Source: Schaalia radingae (GTDB lineage: Bacteria > Actinomycetota > Actinomycetes > Actinomycetales > Actinomycetaceae). From it: a stretch of DNA of 64,000 nucleotides. The translations under genes were made by a program, and so were the position numbers. The stretch is from contig NZ_LT629792.1 of the NCBI RefSeq assembly GCF_900106055.1, forward strand, positions 1,736,001 through 1,800,000, given 5' to 3'. The notes below the pieces were generated by a model that had not been told where the DNA came from, ran no database searches, and saw only the letters and a list, made by a program, of their open reading frames with translations. The stretch's first letter is position 1, and each line of letters opens with the position of its first letter. Positions 16,743 to 24,675 of this stretch are shown here, piece by piece.

Positions 16743-18252
16743 CTGACACCGTCCCTCCGGCCATCAATAGGCCAAGCTTGCTCTCAGTCGCCTCACTGAC
16801 AGGCATTTGGGCAACGATTTCACCCTCGTACATCACGGCTACGCGGGTCGACAATGAGAGAATTTCGCTCAGTTCGGCACTAATCAGAAGGATTCCGCCA
16901 CCGGAATCGCGGTAATCGGTCAATGTAGAATGAATGAACTCAATTGCACCGATATCGACACCTCTGGTTGGTTGTTCCGCAACTAGTAGTGGAGATTCGT
17001 GCTCCATCTCACGCGCAATGAGAATCTTCTGTAAGTTTCCACCCGACAGAGTCCCTACAGCGACATTTTCATTGGCAATCTTCACCGAAAATTTGTCGAT
17101 GAGTCTCCGCGCAAACGACTTTCGCGCGGGAAGATCGATGATCCCCTTCCGCTTTGTGAGCTCCTCGCCGTAGTGGTGTCCCATGGCGAGGTTTTCCTCT
17201 GCTGAGGCCGTCGTCGCCGCGCCCACTCCCTGTCGATCCTCGGGGATGTACGCCAAACCCGCCTCACGCCGCGTTCGAACAGATGCGTTTGTGACTTCTT
17301 TGTCCATGACGGAGATCGAGCCGTGCTCCACTGGCGTCAAACCTGCGATTGCACTTGCAAGTTCTGTCTGGCCATTGCCAGCGACACCCGCGATACCAAG
17401 AATTTCACCCTGACGCACTGTTAGCGACAAGTCCTTAACCTTCGCTTGTTTTTGAGAATCGCGAACGCTGAGATTTTCAACTTTCAGGACAGGCCGGCCA
17501 GGGTCAAACTGCGAAGGAGCTTGAGTCAGATCAACATCACGACCAGTCATCGCCTGAGTCACTGATTCGGGTGTCGCCTCAGACGTCTTCATCCGGGCAA
17601 CCACACGTCCGTCACGCAAAACAGTCACGCGATCCGAAATATCCATCACCTCGCGCAGCTTATGCGTAATGAGAATGATTGTCTGTCCCTGTTGCTTAAG
17701 ATGGCGTAGCACGCCAAAAAGCTGATCCGTCTCCTGTGGTGTCAATACCGCGGTTGGTTCGTCCAGAATTAGCACCTTCGCACCGCGGTAGAGAACCTTG
17801 ATGATCTCTGCGCGTTGGAGCAGACCCACCGGCGCATTTGCAACGCGCACGCGCGGATCCACATCAAGCCCGAAGCGTGTCGCAAAATCTTCAACGATCT
17901 TGATCGCTTCCTCCCGGTCGATCAGCACACCCTTGGTCGGCTCCTTACGAAATACCACATTCTCGGCGACGGACATTGAGGGAAACATCTGGAATTCTTG
18001 GAACACCATTCCGATTCCAGCCCTGATCGCATCGAGCGGGCTCGAAAAGTGCACTTCCTTTCCTTCGAGGAAGATAGAGCCCTCATCGGGAGTGTAGAGG
18101 CCTGAAAGAATTGACATTAAGACTGACTTGCCGGCGCCATTTTCCCCCATGAGCGCATGGATCTCTCCCTTCTTGACTGAAAAAGTCACGTCATCATTCG
18201 CGAGGACCCCGGGGAACTGCTTTGTAATGCCCCTCATCTCAACATCTAACAC
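16732..18252 (-). CDS. Double-domain ABC ATPase of a nucleoside importer (YufO-like)
   Basis: A 506-residue ATPase made of two fused nucleotide-binding domains. The first has Walker A GENGAGKS (near 37-44) and Walker B VLILDEP, but its signature motif is degenerate (VGLLQRAEI). The second has a degenerate Walker A (GVAGNGQTE) but a full LSGGNLQK signature. This asymmetric pair of sites is normal in the RbsA/YufO group and drives a two-permease importer. It starts with GTG behind AGGAGG, right after the intercistronic hairpin. Confidence 0.95.
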   Translation of the reverse strand: MLDVEMRGITKQFPGVLANDDVTFSVKKGEIHALMGENGAGKSVLMSILSGLYTPDEGSIFLEGKEVHFSSPLDAIRAGIGMVFQEFQMFPSMSVAENVVFRKEPTKGVLIDREEAIKIVEDFATRFGLDVDPRVRVANAPVGLLQRAEIIKVLYRGAKVLILDEPTAVLTPQETDQLFGVLRHLKQQGQTIILITHKLREVMDISDRVTVLRDGRVVARMKTSEATPESVTQAMTGRDVDLTQAPSQFDPGRPVLKVENLSVRDSQKQAKVKDLSLTVRQGEILGIAGVAGNGQTELASAIAGLTPVEHGSISVMDKEVTNASVRTRREAGLAYIPEDRQGVGAATTASAEENLAMGHHYGEELTKRKGIIDLPARKSFARRLIDKFSVKIANENVAVGTLSGGNLQKILIAREMEHESPLLVAEQPTRGVDIGAIEFIHSTLTDYRDSGGGILLISAELSEILSLSTRVAVMYEGEIVAQMPVSEATESKLGLLMAGGTVSDEE

Positions 18253-18278
18253 TGCAACCCTCCTTTCTTTATAGACAA

Positions 18279-18310
18279 GGGAGGGGTCGAGAAGTGTTTC
18301 GACCCCTCCC
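18279..18310 (-). terminator. Intercistronic hairpin after the binding-protein gene, copy 2
   Basis: This repeats the perfect 12-bp stem and 8-base loop seen at 5818-5849. It lies between the lipoprotein stop codon and the ATPase ribosome-binding site and lacks a T-tract. An unrelated hairpin holds the same place in the sugar transporter operon at 52710-52758, which supports a role in setting subunit ratios. Confidence 0.7.
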
Positions 18311-18317
18311 GATGGAT

Positions 18318-19385
18318 TTAGTTGAACTTGCCGGTAGCATCCGGCGGCGTGATTTCGCCGTCGATGATCTGCTGCTTTATCGTTGCAAGCTGCTCAACGA
18401 CCTCCGGGTGCTCCATGACCGTGCATTGTGAATCCTCAGCACCAGGTGCGAGAGACACGATGTCCATGCCACCCTCTGCAAGCCCGAAGGAACTAAATTG
18501 GTCGGCGGTGCCGGCATCGATGTCGGCAATTAGTTGCGGAATAAGAGTATCCATCAACTTCAGAGTGCCGTCACCTACACCGCCAGGAGTGAGCGGACAC
18601 TGGTTGACGTCAACGCCGTAGCCTGTCACACCGCCCTCGCCTGTAGCCTCAAAGACTCCACCGTTGGAGCCTGAAGCCACCGCGAAGATATGATCCACGT
18701 CTTGAGCCACAAGCGCAGCTGCCTGTTCCTTGGCACGCGCCGGATCTGAGAACGGGCTATCGCCTCCGATGAATAGTTGCTGATCGGCAACGTCCGGGTT
18801 TGCATCCTTTGCCCCCTGAGCGAACGCATCAGTGTAACGGTGGATGAATGGAATATCGACGGCACCGACAGACCCGATATTGTTGGTTTCCGTGAGCAGA
18901 CCGGCCTCGTAACCGAGCAGGTAGGCCGCCTCGTGTTCGCGGAAGACCGCGCAATACATGTTTGGCGGGTACGGCTCGTCGGGGCAGTCATCAATATGGA
19001 TGAACTTCTGATCGGGGTAACGCTCAGCGTACTCGAATGCCACGTCGGTGTACGAGAACGTAATCGTCACGATGTAATCAGGGCTCTCCGAAACAGCCTG
19101 ATCCATGTTTTGACGGATCGAGGTCTGCTCAGAACTACCTTCATAAACCTTAGCTGTTCCGCCGTTCTGCTCCGCCGCTTGCTCAACGCCGATCTTGCCC
19201 GACTCTAGAAACTTGTTCACTCCAATAGGATCATTTGTCAGGTAGATGTAGGTCGGACCGCCCGATCCGCCTCCATCGCCTCCCGAACCAGCTTCACCTT
19301 CTTCGCTGCATGCTGCCAGTGACAGTGCAAGCGCCGCTGTGCCGACGAGTGCCGCCAGCTTGTACTTCGCCTTTGAAGTAACCAC
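18318..19385 (-). CDS. BMP/PnrA-like nucleoside-binding lipoprotein
   Basis: A 355-residue exported substrate-binding protein. The N-terminus has a Lys-rich n-region, a hydrophobic stretch and the lipobox LAAC with Cys26, followed by a Gly/Ser-rich linker. The mature part has the BMP family layout: YIYLTNDPIGV strand, DYIVTITFSYTDVAFEYAERYPDQKFIHID, then LGYEAGLLTETNNIGSVGAV and VASGSNGGVFEA. Known BMP proteins (Med/PnrA/BmpA, YufN) bind nucleosides. Here the neighbours suggest 5'-deoxyadenosine, methylthioadenosine or related nucleosides as ligand; that is inference. It lies 13 bp after mtnA. Confidence 0.92.
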   Translation of the reverse strand: MVTSKAKYKLAALVGTAALALSLAACSEEGEAGSGGDGGGSGGPTYIYLTNDPIGVNKFLESGKIGVEQAAEQNGGTAKVYEGSSEQTSIRQNMDQAVSESPDYIVTITFSYTDVAFEYAERYPDQKFIHIDDCPDEPYPPNMYCAVFREHEAAYLLGYEAGLLTETNNIGSVGAVDIPFIHRYTDAFAQGAKDANPDVADQQLFIGGDSPFSDPARAKEQAAALVAQDVDHIFAVASGSNGGVFEATGEGGVTGYGVDVNQCPLTPGGVGDGTLKLMDTLIPQLIADIDAGTADQFSSFGLAEGGMDIVSLAPGAEDSQCTVMEHPEVVEQLATIKQQIIDGEITPPDATGKFN

Positions 19386-19398
19386 GATTTCCTCCTAA

Positions 19399-20427
19399 TT
19401 AGTTTGATCGTGTGCGAATGGGGCCTAGGGGAACCGTCGAGGGAGACTCTCCTCGATCAACGCGTATCACTCTGCGATCAGTCACAATGGCCGTAATGTT
19501 CTCGTGCGGGGTGACGTCAAAAGCGGGATTAATCGCCTGAGTCTCCTCTGGAGCAGTGCGTACCCCGTGGAAGTTCACAACCTCCTCGGTCCCGCGATCT
19601 TCGATTTCAATATCAGCACCCGTCTTCGTCTCCATGTCAATGGTGGATTCAGGAGCCACCACGATCACAGGGAGGTTCATTGCCTTCGCCCCTAGAGACA
19701 GGGAGTAGGTTCCGATCTTGTTGGCGGTGTCGCCATTTGCCGTAATCCGGTCCGCGCCCGCGAAGAACGCCTGAGCGAAGCCTCTTCTGAGAAGAAACGG
19801 TCCCGCGGAATCGACAATAAGGCGATACGGAGCGCCCATCTGCTCGAGCTCCCACGCCGTCAGGCGCGAACCCTGAAGGAGCGGTCGCGTCTCAACAGGG
19901 AGTGCCTCCTTGAGCGTGCCACGCTCAAACATGGTTTGAATGACGCCGAGGGCCGTACCGCGCTCCACGCACGCCAACCCTCCCGTGTTACAAACGGTCA
20001 TGATCGCGTGTTGACCTTCTCCAAGCAGCTCTTCTATAAGATCCGCGCCGTACTGCCCCATGGAATAACACGAGGCAATATCCTCATCGCGAATCGCGAG
20101 CGCTTCTTCAAGGATCCTGTCTTTACCCTCGTTCGCGTATTCCATCACGCGCCTCACCCCCCACGAGAGATTGACTGCGGTTGGGCGTGCGTTTGCGAGC
20201 CTACGGGAGGCGTCCTCAAGCTCCGCACCTTTCAATCCTTGCTGCGCGATAAGAGCGACTCCCATACCGCCAGCAACTCCAAGAGCCGGCGCGCCTCGCA
20301 CAGCAAGTCGCTTGATGTCGTTGATCAAATCGTCGAGCTCCGTCACAGTACGAACTTCGAGTTCGCCTGGAAGTTTGGTCTGATCGATGAGCTCGATATG
20401 CCCATCAACCCAATCAATAGTCCTCAT
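19399..20427 (-). CDS. mtnA: S-methyl-5-thioribose-1-phosphate isomerase
   Basis: A 342-residue aldose-ketose isomerase of the eIF2B-like MtnA family, converting methylthioribose 1-phosphate (or 5-deoxyribose 1-phosphate) to the ribulose form. The substrate loop RGAPALGVAGG (44-54), the catalytic Cys146 in VCNTGGLA and Asp226 in GADRITANGDTANKIGT, which matches the proton-transfer aspartate, are all there. Length is normal for the family. It is the first gene of the operon, and its product links the two phosphorylases to the aldolase. No methylthioribose kinase gene is present, so the route must run through phosphorolysis. Confidence 0.95.
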   Translation of the reverse strand: MRTIDWVDGHIELIDQTKLPGELEVRTVTELDDLINDIKRLAVRGAPALGVAGGMGVALIAQQGLKGAELEDASRRLANARPTAVNLSWGVRRVMEYANEGKDRILEEALAIRDEDIASCYSMGQYGADLIEELLGEGQHAIMTVCNTGGLACVERGTALGVIQTMFERGTLKEALPVETRPLLQGSRLTAWELEQMGAPYRLIVDSAGPFLLRRGFAQAFFAGADRITANGDTANKIGTYSLSLGAKAMNLPVIVVAPESTIDMETKTGADIEIEDRGTEEVVNFHGVRTAPEETQAINPAFDVTPHENITAIVTDRRVIRVDRGESPSTVPLGPIRTRSN

Positions 20428-20444
20428 TGCCTACCTCCAATTTT

Positions 20445-20497
20445 CAAGTTGTTCTACAAGTATTGCCCACGTGTGCTATCTTGTCAACAAGTTGTTC
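20445..20497 (-). promoter_or_regulatory. mtnA operon promoter with paired operator-like 10-mers, copy 2
   Basis: Same layout as 7984-8036: leftward -35 TTGACA at 20487-20482, -10 AATACT at 20464-20459, and CAAGTTGTTC at 20445-20454 and 20488-20497. Copy 2 drives the only version of the operon that is complete within the window. Confidence 0.65.
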
Positions 20498-20550
20498 CAC
20501 ATCTAACGCTGATGTGAACAAGTCCAAACATCGTCGTTAAAGGATTCTCG

Positions 20551-20838
20551 ATGGATCAACAAACAATACTCGAAGCCTTCGGGTGGCTTGGCTCATTCCT
20601 TGTCGTCATGTCGCTCGTCCTGCCCAACCAGAAGAAGTTCCGATTCTGGAACCTAGTTGGAAGCGGCATCGCCGCCATCTATAATCTGCTCTTGGGCGTT
20701 TGGTCAATGGTCATCATGAACGCGGCCATCGTTATCATCGACGTCTATTGGCTCCATCGGCTCATCACCGAGGGCAGATCGACGCAACCCATTAGAATTG
20801 ACAGCGAGCTCGATAGCAAGGCAACGCCAGAATCCTAG
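20551..20838 (+). CDS. Small membrane protein, YgjV/CBU_0592-like, copy 2
   Basis: Identical to the 95-residue protein at 8090-8377: three hydrophobic segments, a basic NQKKFRFWN turn and an acidic tail. It is the only rightward gene of the unit apart from the transposase. No function is known. It could be an unrelated passenger trapped between operon and IS. Confidence 0.6.
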   Translation: MDQQTILEAFGWLGSFLVVMSLVLPNQKKFRFWNLVGSGIAAIYNLLLGVWSMVIMNAAIVIIDVYWLHRLITEGRSTQPIRIDSELDSKATPES

Positions 20839-21410
20839 GGCGTCACCTCAGGTCTACTAAACTGCGGGATCCACGACTCCCGATGAGAATGTGTCCGGAA
20901 CGGGTCACCATCCATCATGCGCATCCGCTCGGCCAACCTGCAGGAGCACGGACTCTGGGCCCGAGTACAGCCGATGCCGAGTAGCGTGGCAAACTGCCCT
21001 CTCCCCGAAATTTCGATGAGACATCGCAGCTCATTTCCCGCTCCCGCAGCGCTTGAATTTCGCGGCGTCTTAGACGCCGTATAGGCAACCTCGCCGGGCG
21101 TCGACGCAAGGCCTGCCTCGCAGTCATCAAACCCATGAGCCTCCTCCACCAGCTATACTTAGCAGAGAAGGCCTGAACGAGCAGGAGCGTCGAGCGAATA
21201 CTGACCGCCCCATGTATTTCTAGCATGTTGGTGGTGAGGTGCCGGAGAGGGCCGTCTTCGCCAGAGCCGCGCGTAATCTCAGATCAACCTATCCACATGT
21301 TCGTGGCTTCGATAGCAAGGGCACGACCTGCTCCGGCACGTCGGGTAGCGCAATGTGGCAGCGTCAGAGACTCGCTAGTCTTCTTCGCGACGGGAGTCAC
21401 GAATGCCCGT
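20839..21410. other. Non-coding stretch before the insertion sequence, copy 2
   Basis: The same 570 bp as 8378-8949, with the tight palindrome at 21063-21079. I see no gene, RNA or promoter that I can support. Confidence 0.5.
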
Positions 21411-21415
21411 TACCT

Positions 21416-21652
21416 TGTTGACAGGTCCTGATTGGCGGGTGTTGATTGGGATTGTCGGCCAGCCGCCCTGGCATGGTGTCTTGCCCCTGTCTATCCAATG
21501 ATCCGGGGGGGTGTTGCCACCAGGGTCGGTTGCCAGCATGTGATCGCTGATTAGGGGCTCGGCACCAAGGATGGATGCCTGTCGTAACGTGGATGTGAGG
21601 CGTGCTGTCTAGGCTCGGCCGACTTATGGTGCAAACCGAGAGGACAACTGCC
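21416..21652 (+). ncRNA. Candidate IS110 bridge RNA region, copy 2
   Basis: Same left-end sequence as copy 1, with the GGGGGGGTG guide candidate at 21505-21513 and the matching CACCCCCC at 22868-22875. Limits are undetermined. Confidence 0.35.
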
Positions 21653-22852
21653 ATGAGAACTGACCGACCAGACATTTTTCTAGGACTGGACGTCGGCAAG
21701 ACCGACCACTGGGCCTGCGCACTAACCGATTCCGGGCAGGTGTTATGGAATAAGACCCTGCCCAACAACGAACAAAAACTCACTGATATCTACACGAATC
21801 TGTCAGCGAAAGGCTCTGTGCTGGTGGTCGTGGATCAGCCGGCAACAATCGGCGCTCTCGCCATCGCGGTCGCCCAACATATGGGCATCGAGGTCGCCTA
21901 CCTGCCGGGGCTGACCATGCGCCGGATCGCTGACCTATACCCGGGCGAGGCGAAGACTGATGAAAAGGATGCGTTCATTATCGCTGACGCAGCCCGCAGC
22001 CTTCCCCACATCCTGCGACAGCTCACCAAGACCGACCAGGACGAGGCAGGACTGGCGATGCTCACCGGTTTCGACCTTGACCTCTCACAGCAGGTCAATC
22101 AAGTCTCCAACCGGATCCGCGGGCTGTTCACCCAAATCCACCCTGAACTGGAAAGAGTTCTCGGACCACGCCTGGAACATGACGCAATCCTCGAAGTGCT
22201 CGCTACCTGGCCAACCCCGCAGGCTCTACGCAAAGCCGGGCGAGCGAGAATCGATGCGAAACTCAAAAAGCACGGAGCTCGCCGCCACACAGCATGGACC
22301 GAGGATATTCTTACCGCGCTAGCGAAGCAGTCGGTGACAGTCACCGGCACCGAAGCCGCGGGCCTTGTCATACCGCACCTGGCTCGCCAACTGTTGAGTC
22401 TGCACGCTCAACGCGCCGATGTTGCAACCGAGGTAGAGAAGATCGTGGCCACCCACCCTCTTTACCTGGTCCTGAGATCCATGCCCGGCATCGGTCTCAG
22501 GACCGCCGCCATGATCATCGCCGAGCTCTCCGGCAAGACATTTACCAGCTCCGCCGCCCTGGCCTCCTACGCTGGCCTGGCACCGACCACCCGACAGTCC
22601 GGGTCATCGATCAAGTCTGAACGAGTCAGCCACTCAGGCAACAAACGCCTCAAACGTGCCCTGTTCCTGTCAGCTTTCGCCGTGATCCGCACCGACCCGG
22701 TCAGCCGCACCTACTACGACCGCAAACGAGCACAAGGCAAACGACACAACCAAGCCATCATCGCCCTCGCCCACCGCAGACTCACAGTCCTGTACGCCAT
22801 GCTCCGAGACGGCACCCTCTACGACGTCCCCGACACCGCCCTGGCAGCTTGA
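21653..22852 (+). CDS. IS110-family transposase (DEDD recombinase), copy 2
   Basis: Identical to the 399-residue transposase at 9192-10391, with both the DEDD and the Transposase_20 domains intact. Two identical flanking copies provide homology for unequal crossing-over, the simplest route to the tandem array. Confidence 0.9.
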   Translation: MRTDRPDIFLGLDVGKTDHWACALTDSGQVLWNKTLPNNEQKLTDIYTNLSAKGSVLVVVDQPATIGALAIAVAQHMGIEVAYLPGLTMRRIADLYPGEAKTDEKDAFIIADAARSLPHILRQLTKTDQDEAGLAMLTGFDLDLSQQVNQVSNRIRGLFTQIHPELERVLGPRLEHDAILEVLATWPTPQALRKAGRARIDAKLKKHGARRHTAWTEDILTALAKQSVTVTGTEAAGLVIPHLARQLLSLHAQRADVATEVEKIVATHPLYLVLRSMPGIGLRTAAMIIAELSGKTFTSSAALASYAGLAPTTRQSGSSIKSERVSHSGNKRLKRALFLSAFAVIRTDPVSRTYYDRKRAQGKRHNQAIIALAHRRLTVLYAMLRDGTLYDVPDTALAA

Positions 22853-22879
22853 CACACAACATAGGGGCACCCCCCTGTT

Positions 22880-23002
22880 CCCCAGGTTCGAACTCGGCAC
22901 TGTTTCATCGGCACAACAGACACACGGCTTAACAAATCCGCTGGTCAGAGACTTGTCACGAAGCAGCGTCCCCCTCGTAGATCACCGAAATCGAACCTCG
23001 GG
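22880..23002. repeat. Dispersed inverted-repeat element A (123 bp)
   Basis: Left end CCCCAGGTTCGAACTCGGC at 22880-22898. The right end, at 22985-23002, is its near complement (CCGAAATCGAACCTCGGG). The centre carries GCTGGTCA, as in elements B and F. A solo right-end-like copy (GATCGAACCTCGGGATCGGG) follows at 23042-23061. It lies between the IS110 right end and the methyltransferase gene. Confidence 0.75.
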
Positions 23003-23164
23003 ACTTAAGGGGGACGTCGGGCCACAGGGTGTGTCGTTGAGATCGAACCTCGGGATCGGGCGTCGGGGATGAAGAGCTGAGGGTATTCGCGAGTGCGCTA
23101 CACCCAACCTAATACGGCATAAGTTGGCACGTCAGAGCCCAGGAAGACACGTATCTCGTCGCAT

Positions 23165-24604
23165 TTGCCAGTGAAACTTACTCCTCAGCGCGCATTCGCA
23201 CAGGCAACAACGTCTCGCGCTCCAGCATTGGTGAGCCACGCCAGTGAGGGCGGCACTCGTTCTGCCCTTTATACATGTCAGGATAGGAGCGTGGTTTATT
23301 CGGATGCATCGCAAGTTTTCGGCGAGTTGATCAGCGGGGACGGCAAGAAACTCCTCTCCGAGATCACAGGTTTCCTGCCTGAAGGCCTCACCGTGCGCAC
23401 CGCTCAGCCGCACCTCAACACGCTCAATGCCAAGCTTCGATCCCGAGGATACGCGCCGGATCTGATCGCAGCGGCACTGACTTTGACGAGCCTACGAATC
23501 CAGGGCAAAGCGAAATTCGGTGAAGCAGCAGCCGATATGTTTTTTACTCGTGACGGGCTCGAACAGGCCACGCGCGGTGTCATTGCCGAACGCCACGCGG
23601 CGGCATTTGTACAGGCAGGGGCGCATGCAGTGGCGGACCTTGGGTGCGGGATCGGTTCGGATTCGCGAGCCTTCGCCCAAGCGGGATTAGGAGTTGAAGC
23701 CGTCGAACTGGACGCAACGACCGCAGCCATGGCCACCGCCAATCTCTCGAGTTACCCCACTGCACGCGTGCGGGTTGCTGACGTGACGGCGCTCGATATC
23801 GACACACTGCGCACAGACGGCGTGGATGCTCTCTTCGTTGACCCCTCCAGGAGGACCGGCGCTGCACGCGGTTCGCAACGCATTTACGATCCGGAACAGT
23901 GGTCTCCGCCCTTGTCACAGGCGATTTCCTGGGCCAAGACAATCGGTCGTGTCGCCATCAAAGTTGCTCCGGGAATCGAGCATGCCACGCTGCCGCCAAC
24001 CTGGCATGCGCAGTGGACCAGCGTCGACGGGGAACTGGTCGAAGCACTGCTCTACTCCCCCGCGATGGGGCTGCCAGCGGGCCGCTCCGCTTGTGTCATG
24101 CGGAGCGCTGCTTCCGGCACAGTGTTTTCGACGCTGATTGACGAGGGAGCCCGCGGAAACTGCGCTGCACGCGTTGCGCAGGCACCTGTCGGTGTCCTTG
24201 GCTCGATGCTCACTGAGCCCGATCCTGCAGTGATCCGGTCCGGAGGAATCGCCACGTTGGCCGAGCAATTCGGTGCACACCTCATTTCCGGTTCGATTGC
24301 TTACCTCACCGCAGACTCGCTACCCGCTGCCGAATGGTGGACACGGTTTGAGGTGTGCTCGGTGGTTCCTCTGCGAATGAAAGCCATCAAGAAGGCGCTT
24401 CGCGAATTCGACCCCAGCTCGGTTGAAATCAAGAAGCGCGGTGCTTCAATCGATACCGGAGCAATGCAGCGCGCTTTAGCCTCGGCGCTTTCTTCCGACT
24501 CGGATGGCGGTGAGATGACCGTTTTCGCAACACGGCTTGGCGACACTCACCGTGCAATCCTCACCCGTCGACTCGATCATGCAGGAAACCGCACTTCTCA
24601 TTAG
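23165..24604 (+). CDS. Class I SAM-dependent methyltransferase with THUMP-like C-terminus
   Basis: Up to 479 residues. Motif I DLGCGIG (158-164) binds S-adenosylmethionine and VDPSRR (225-230) is the motif IV region, preceded by a helical N-terminal domain. The C-terminal third matches the THUMP-like domain of a conserved actinobacterial methyltransferase family, probably acting on RNA; the target is unknown. The start is unsure. TTG at 23165 gives the longest frame, but GTG at 23291 (437 residues) lies closer to the usual family length and follows a TATACA box at 23270. It is the first backbone gene after the duplicated island. Confidence 0.8.
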   Translation: MPVKLTPQRAFAQATTSRAPALVSHASEGGTRSALYTCQDRSVVYSDASQVFGELISGDGKKLLSEITGFLPEGLTVRTAQPHLNTLNAKLRSRGYAPDLIAAALTLTSLRIQGKAKFGEAAADMFFTRDGLEQATRGVIAERHAAAFVQAGAHAVADLGCGIGSDSRAFAQAGLGVEAVELDATTAAMATANLSSYPTARVRVADVTALDIDTLRTDGVDALFVDPSRRTGAARGSQRIYDPEQWSPPLSQAISWAKTIGRVAIKVAPGIEHATLPPTWHAQWTSVDGELVEALLYSPAMGLPAGRSACVMRSAASGTVFSTLIDEGARGNCAARVAQAPVGVLGSMLTEPDPAVIRSGGIATLAEQFGAHLISGSIAYLTADSLPAAEWWTRFEVCSVVPLRMKAIKKALREFDPSSVEIKKRGASIDTGAMQRALASALSSDSDGGEMTVFATRLGDTHRAILTRRLDHAGNRTSH

Positions 24605-24605
24605 G

Positions 24606-24675
24606 TTCTAACCGCGTCATTCCTTTAGCTTCTAACCGCGTCATTCCTCTAGGCTCTGACCGCGTCATTGCTCAC
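24606..24675. repeat. 24-bp tandem repeat, three units
   Basis: The unit TTCTAACCGCGTCATTCC plus six bases occurs at 24606-24629 and 24630-24653, and a diverged third unit spans 24654-24675. The third unit is the 3' end of the DUF559 gene (its last residues and stop codon), so the repeat arose by local copying of that gene tail. It lies between convergent genes. Confidence 0.8.

Larger units (their letters stand above)
10415..22875. repeat. Complete 12,461-bp repeat unit (cargo plus IS110)
   Basis: This is one full period of the tandem array, running from just after IS copy 1 to the end of IS copy 2. It holds the whole 11-gene operon, the small membrane gene and one insertion sequence. The arrangement IS-cargo-IS suggests homologous recombination between IS copies as the amplification route, and predicts another IS copy left of the window. 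The unit contains none of the octamers or intergenic palindromic elements that mark the backbone. Confidence 0.93.
21411..22875 (+). mobile_element. IS110-family insertion sequence, copy 2
   Basis: Identical to the element at 8950-10414. Its right end at 22875 abuts backbone DNA, and a dispersed inverted-repeat element begins only 4 bp later (22880). The place of insertion is thus beside a palindromic intergenic repeat, a favoured kind of target for several IS110 relatives. Confidence 0.8.

Noticed and set aside
1..22875. Island as a prophage or conjugative element
   Set aside because: There is no integrase, structural, relaxase or replication gene; the only mobility gene is the IS110 transposase.
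22880..22898. GGTTCGAA in the element arms resembles the T-arm of a tRNA
   Set aside because: No acceptor, D-arm or anticodon arm can be drawn around any copy, and the match comes from the TTCGAA palindrome in the arms. I found no tRNA or rRNA gene in the window.
24606..24675. Possible CRISPR-like direct repeats
   Set aside because: The units are contiguous with no spacers and derive from the neighbouring gene end; no cas genes are present.
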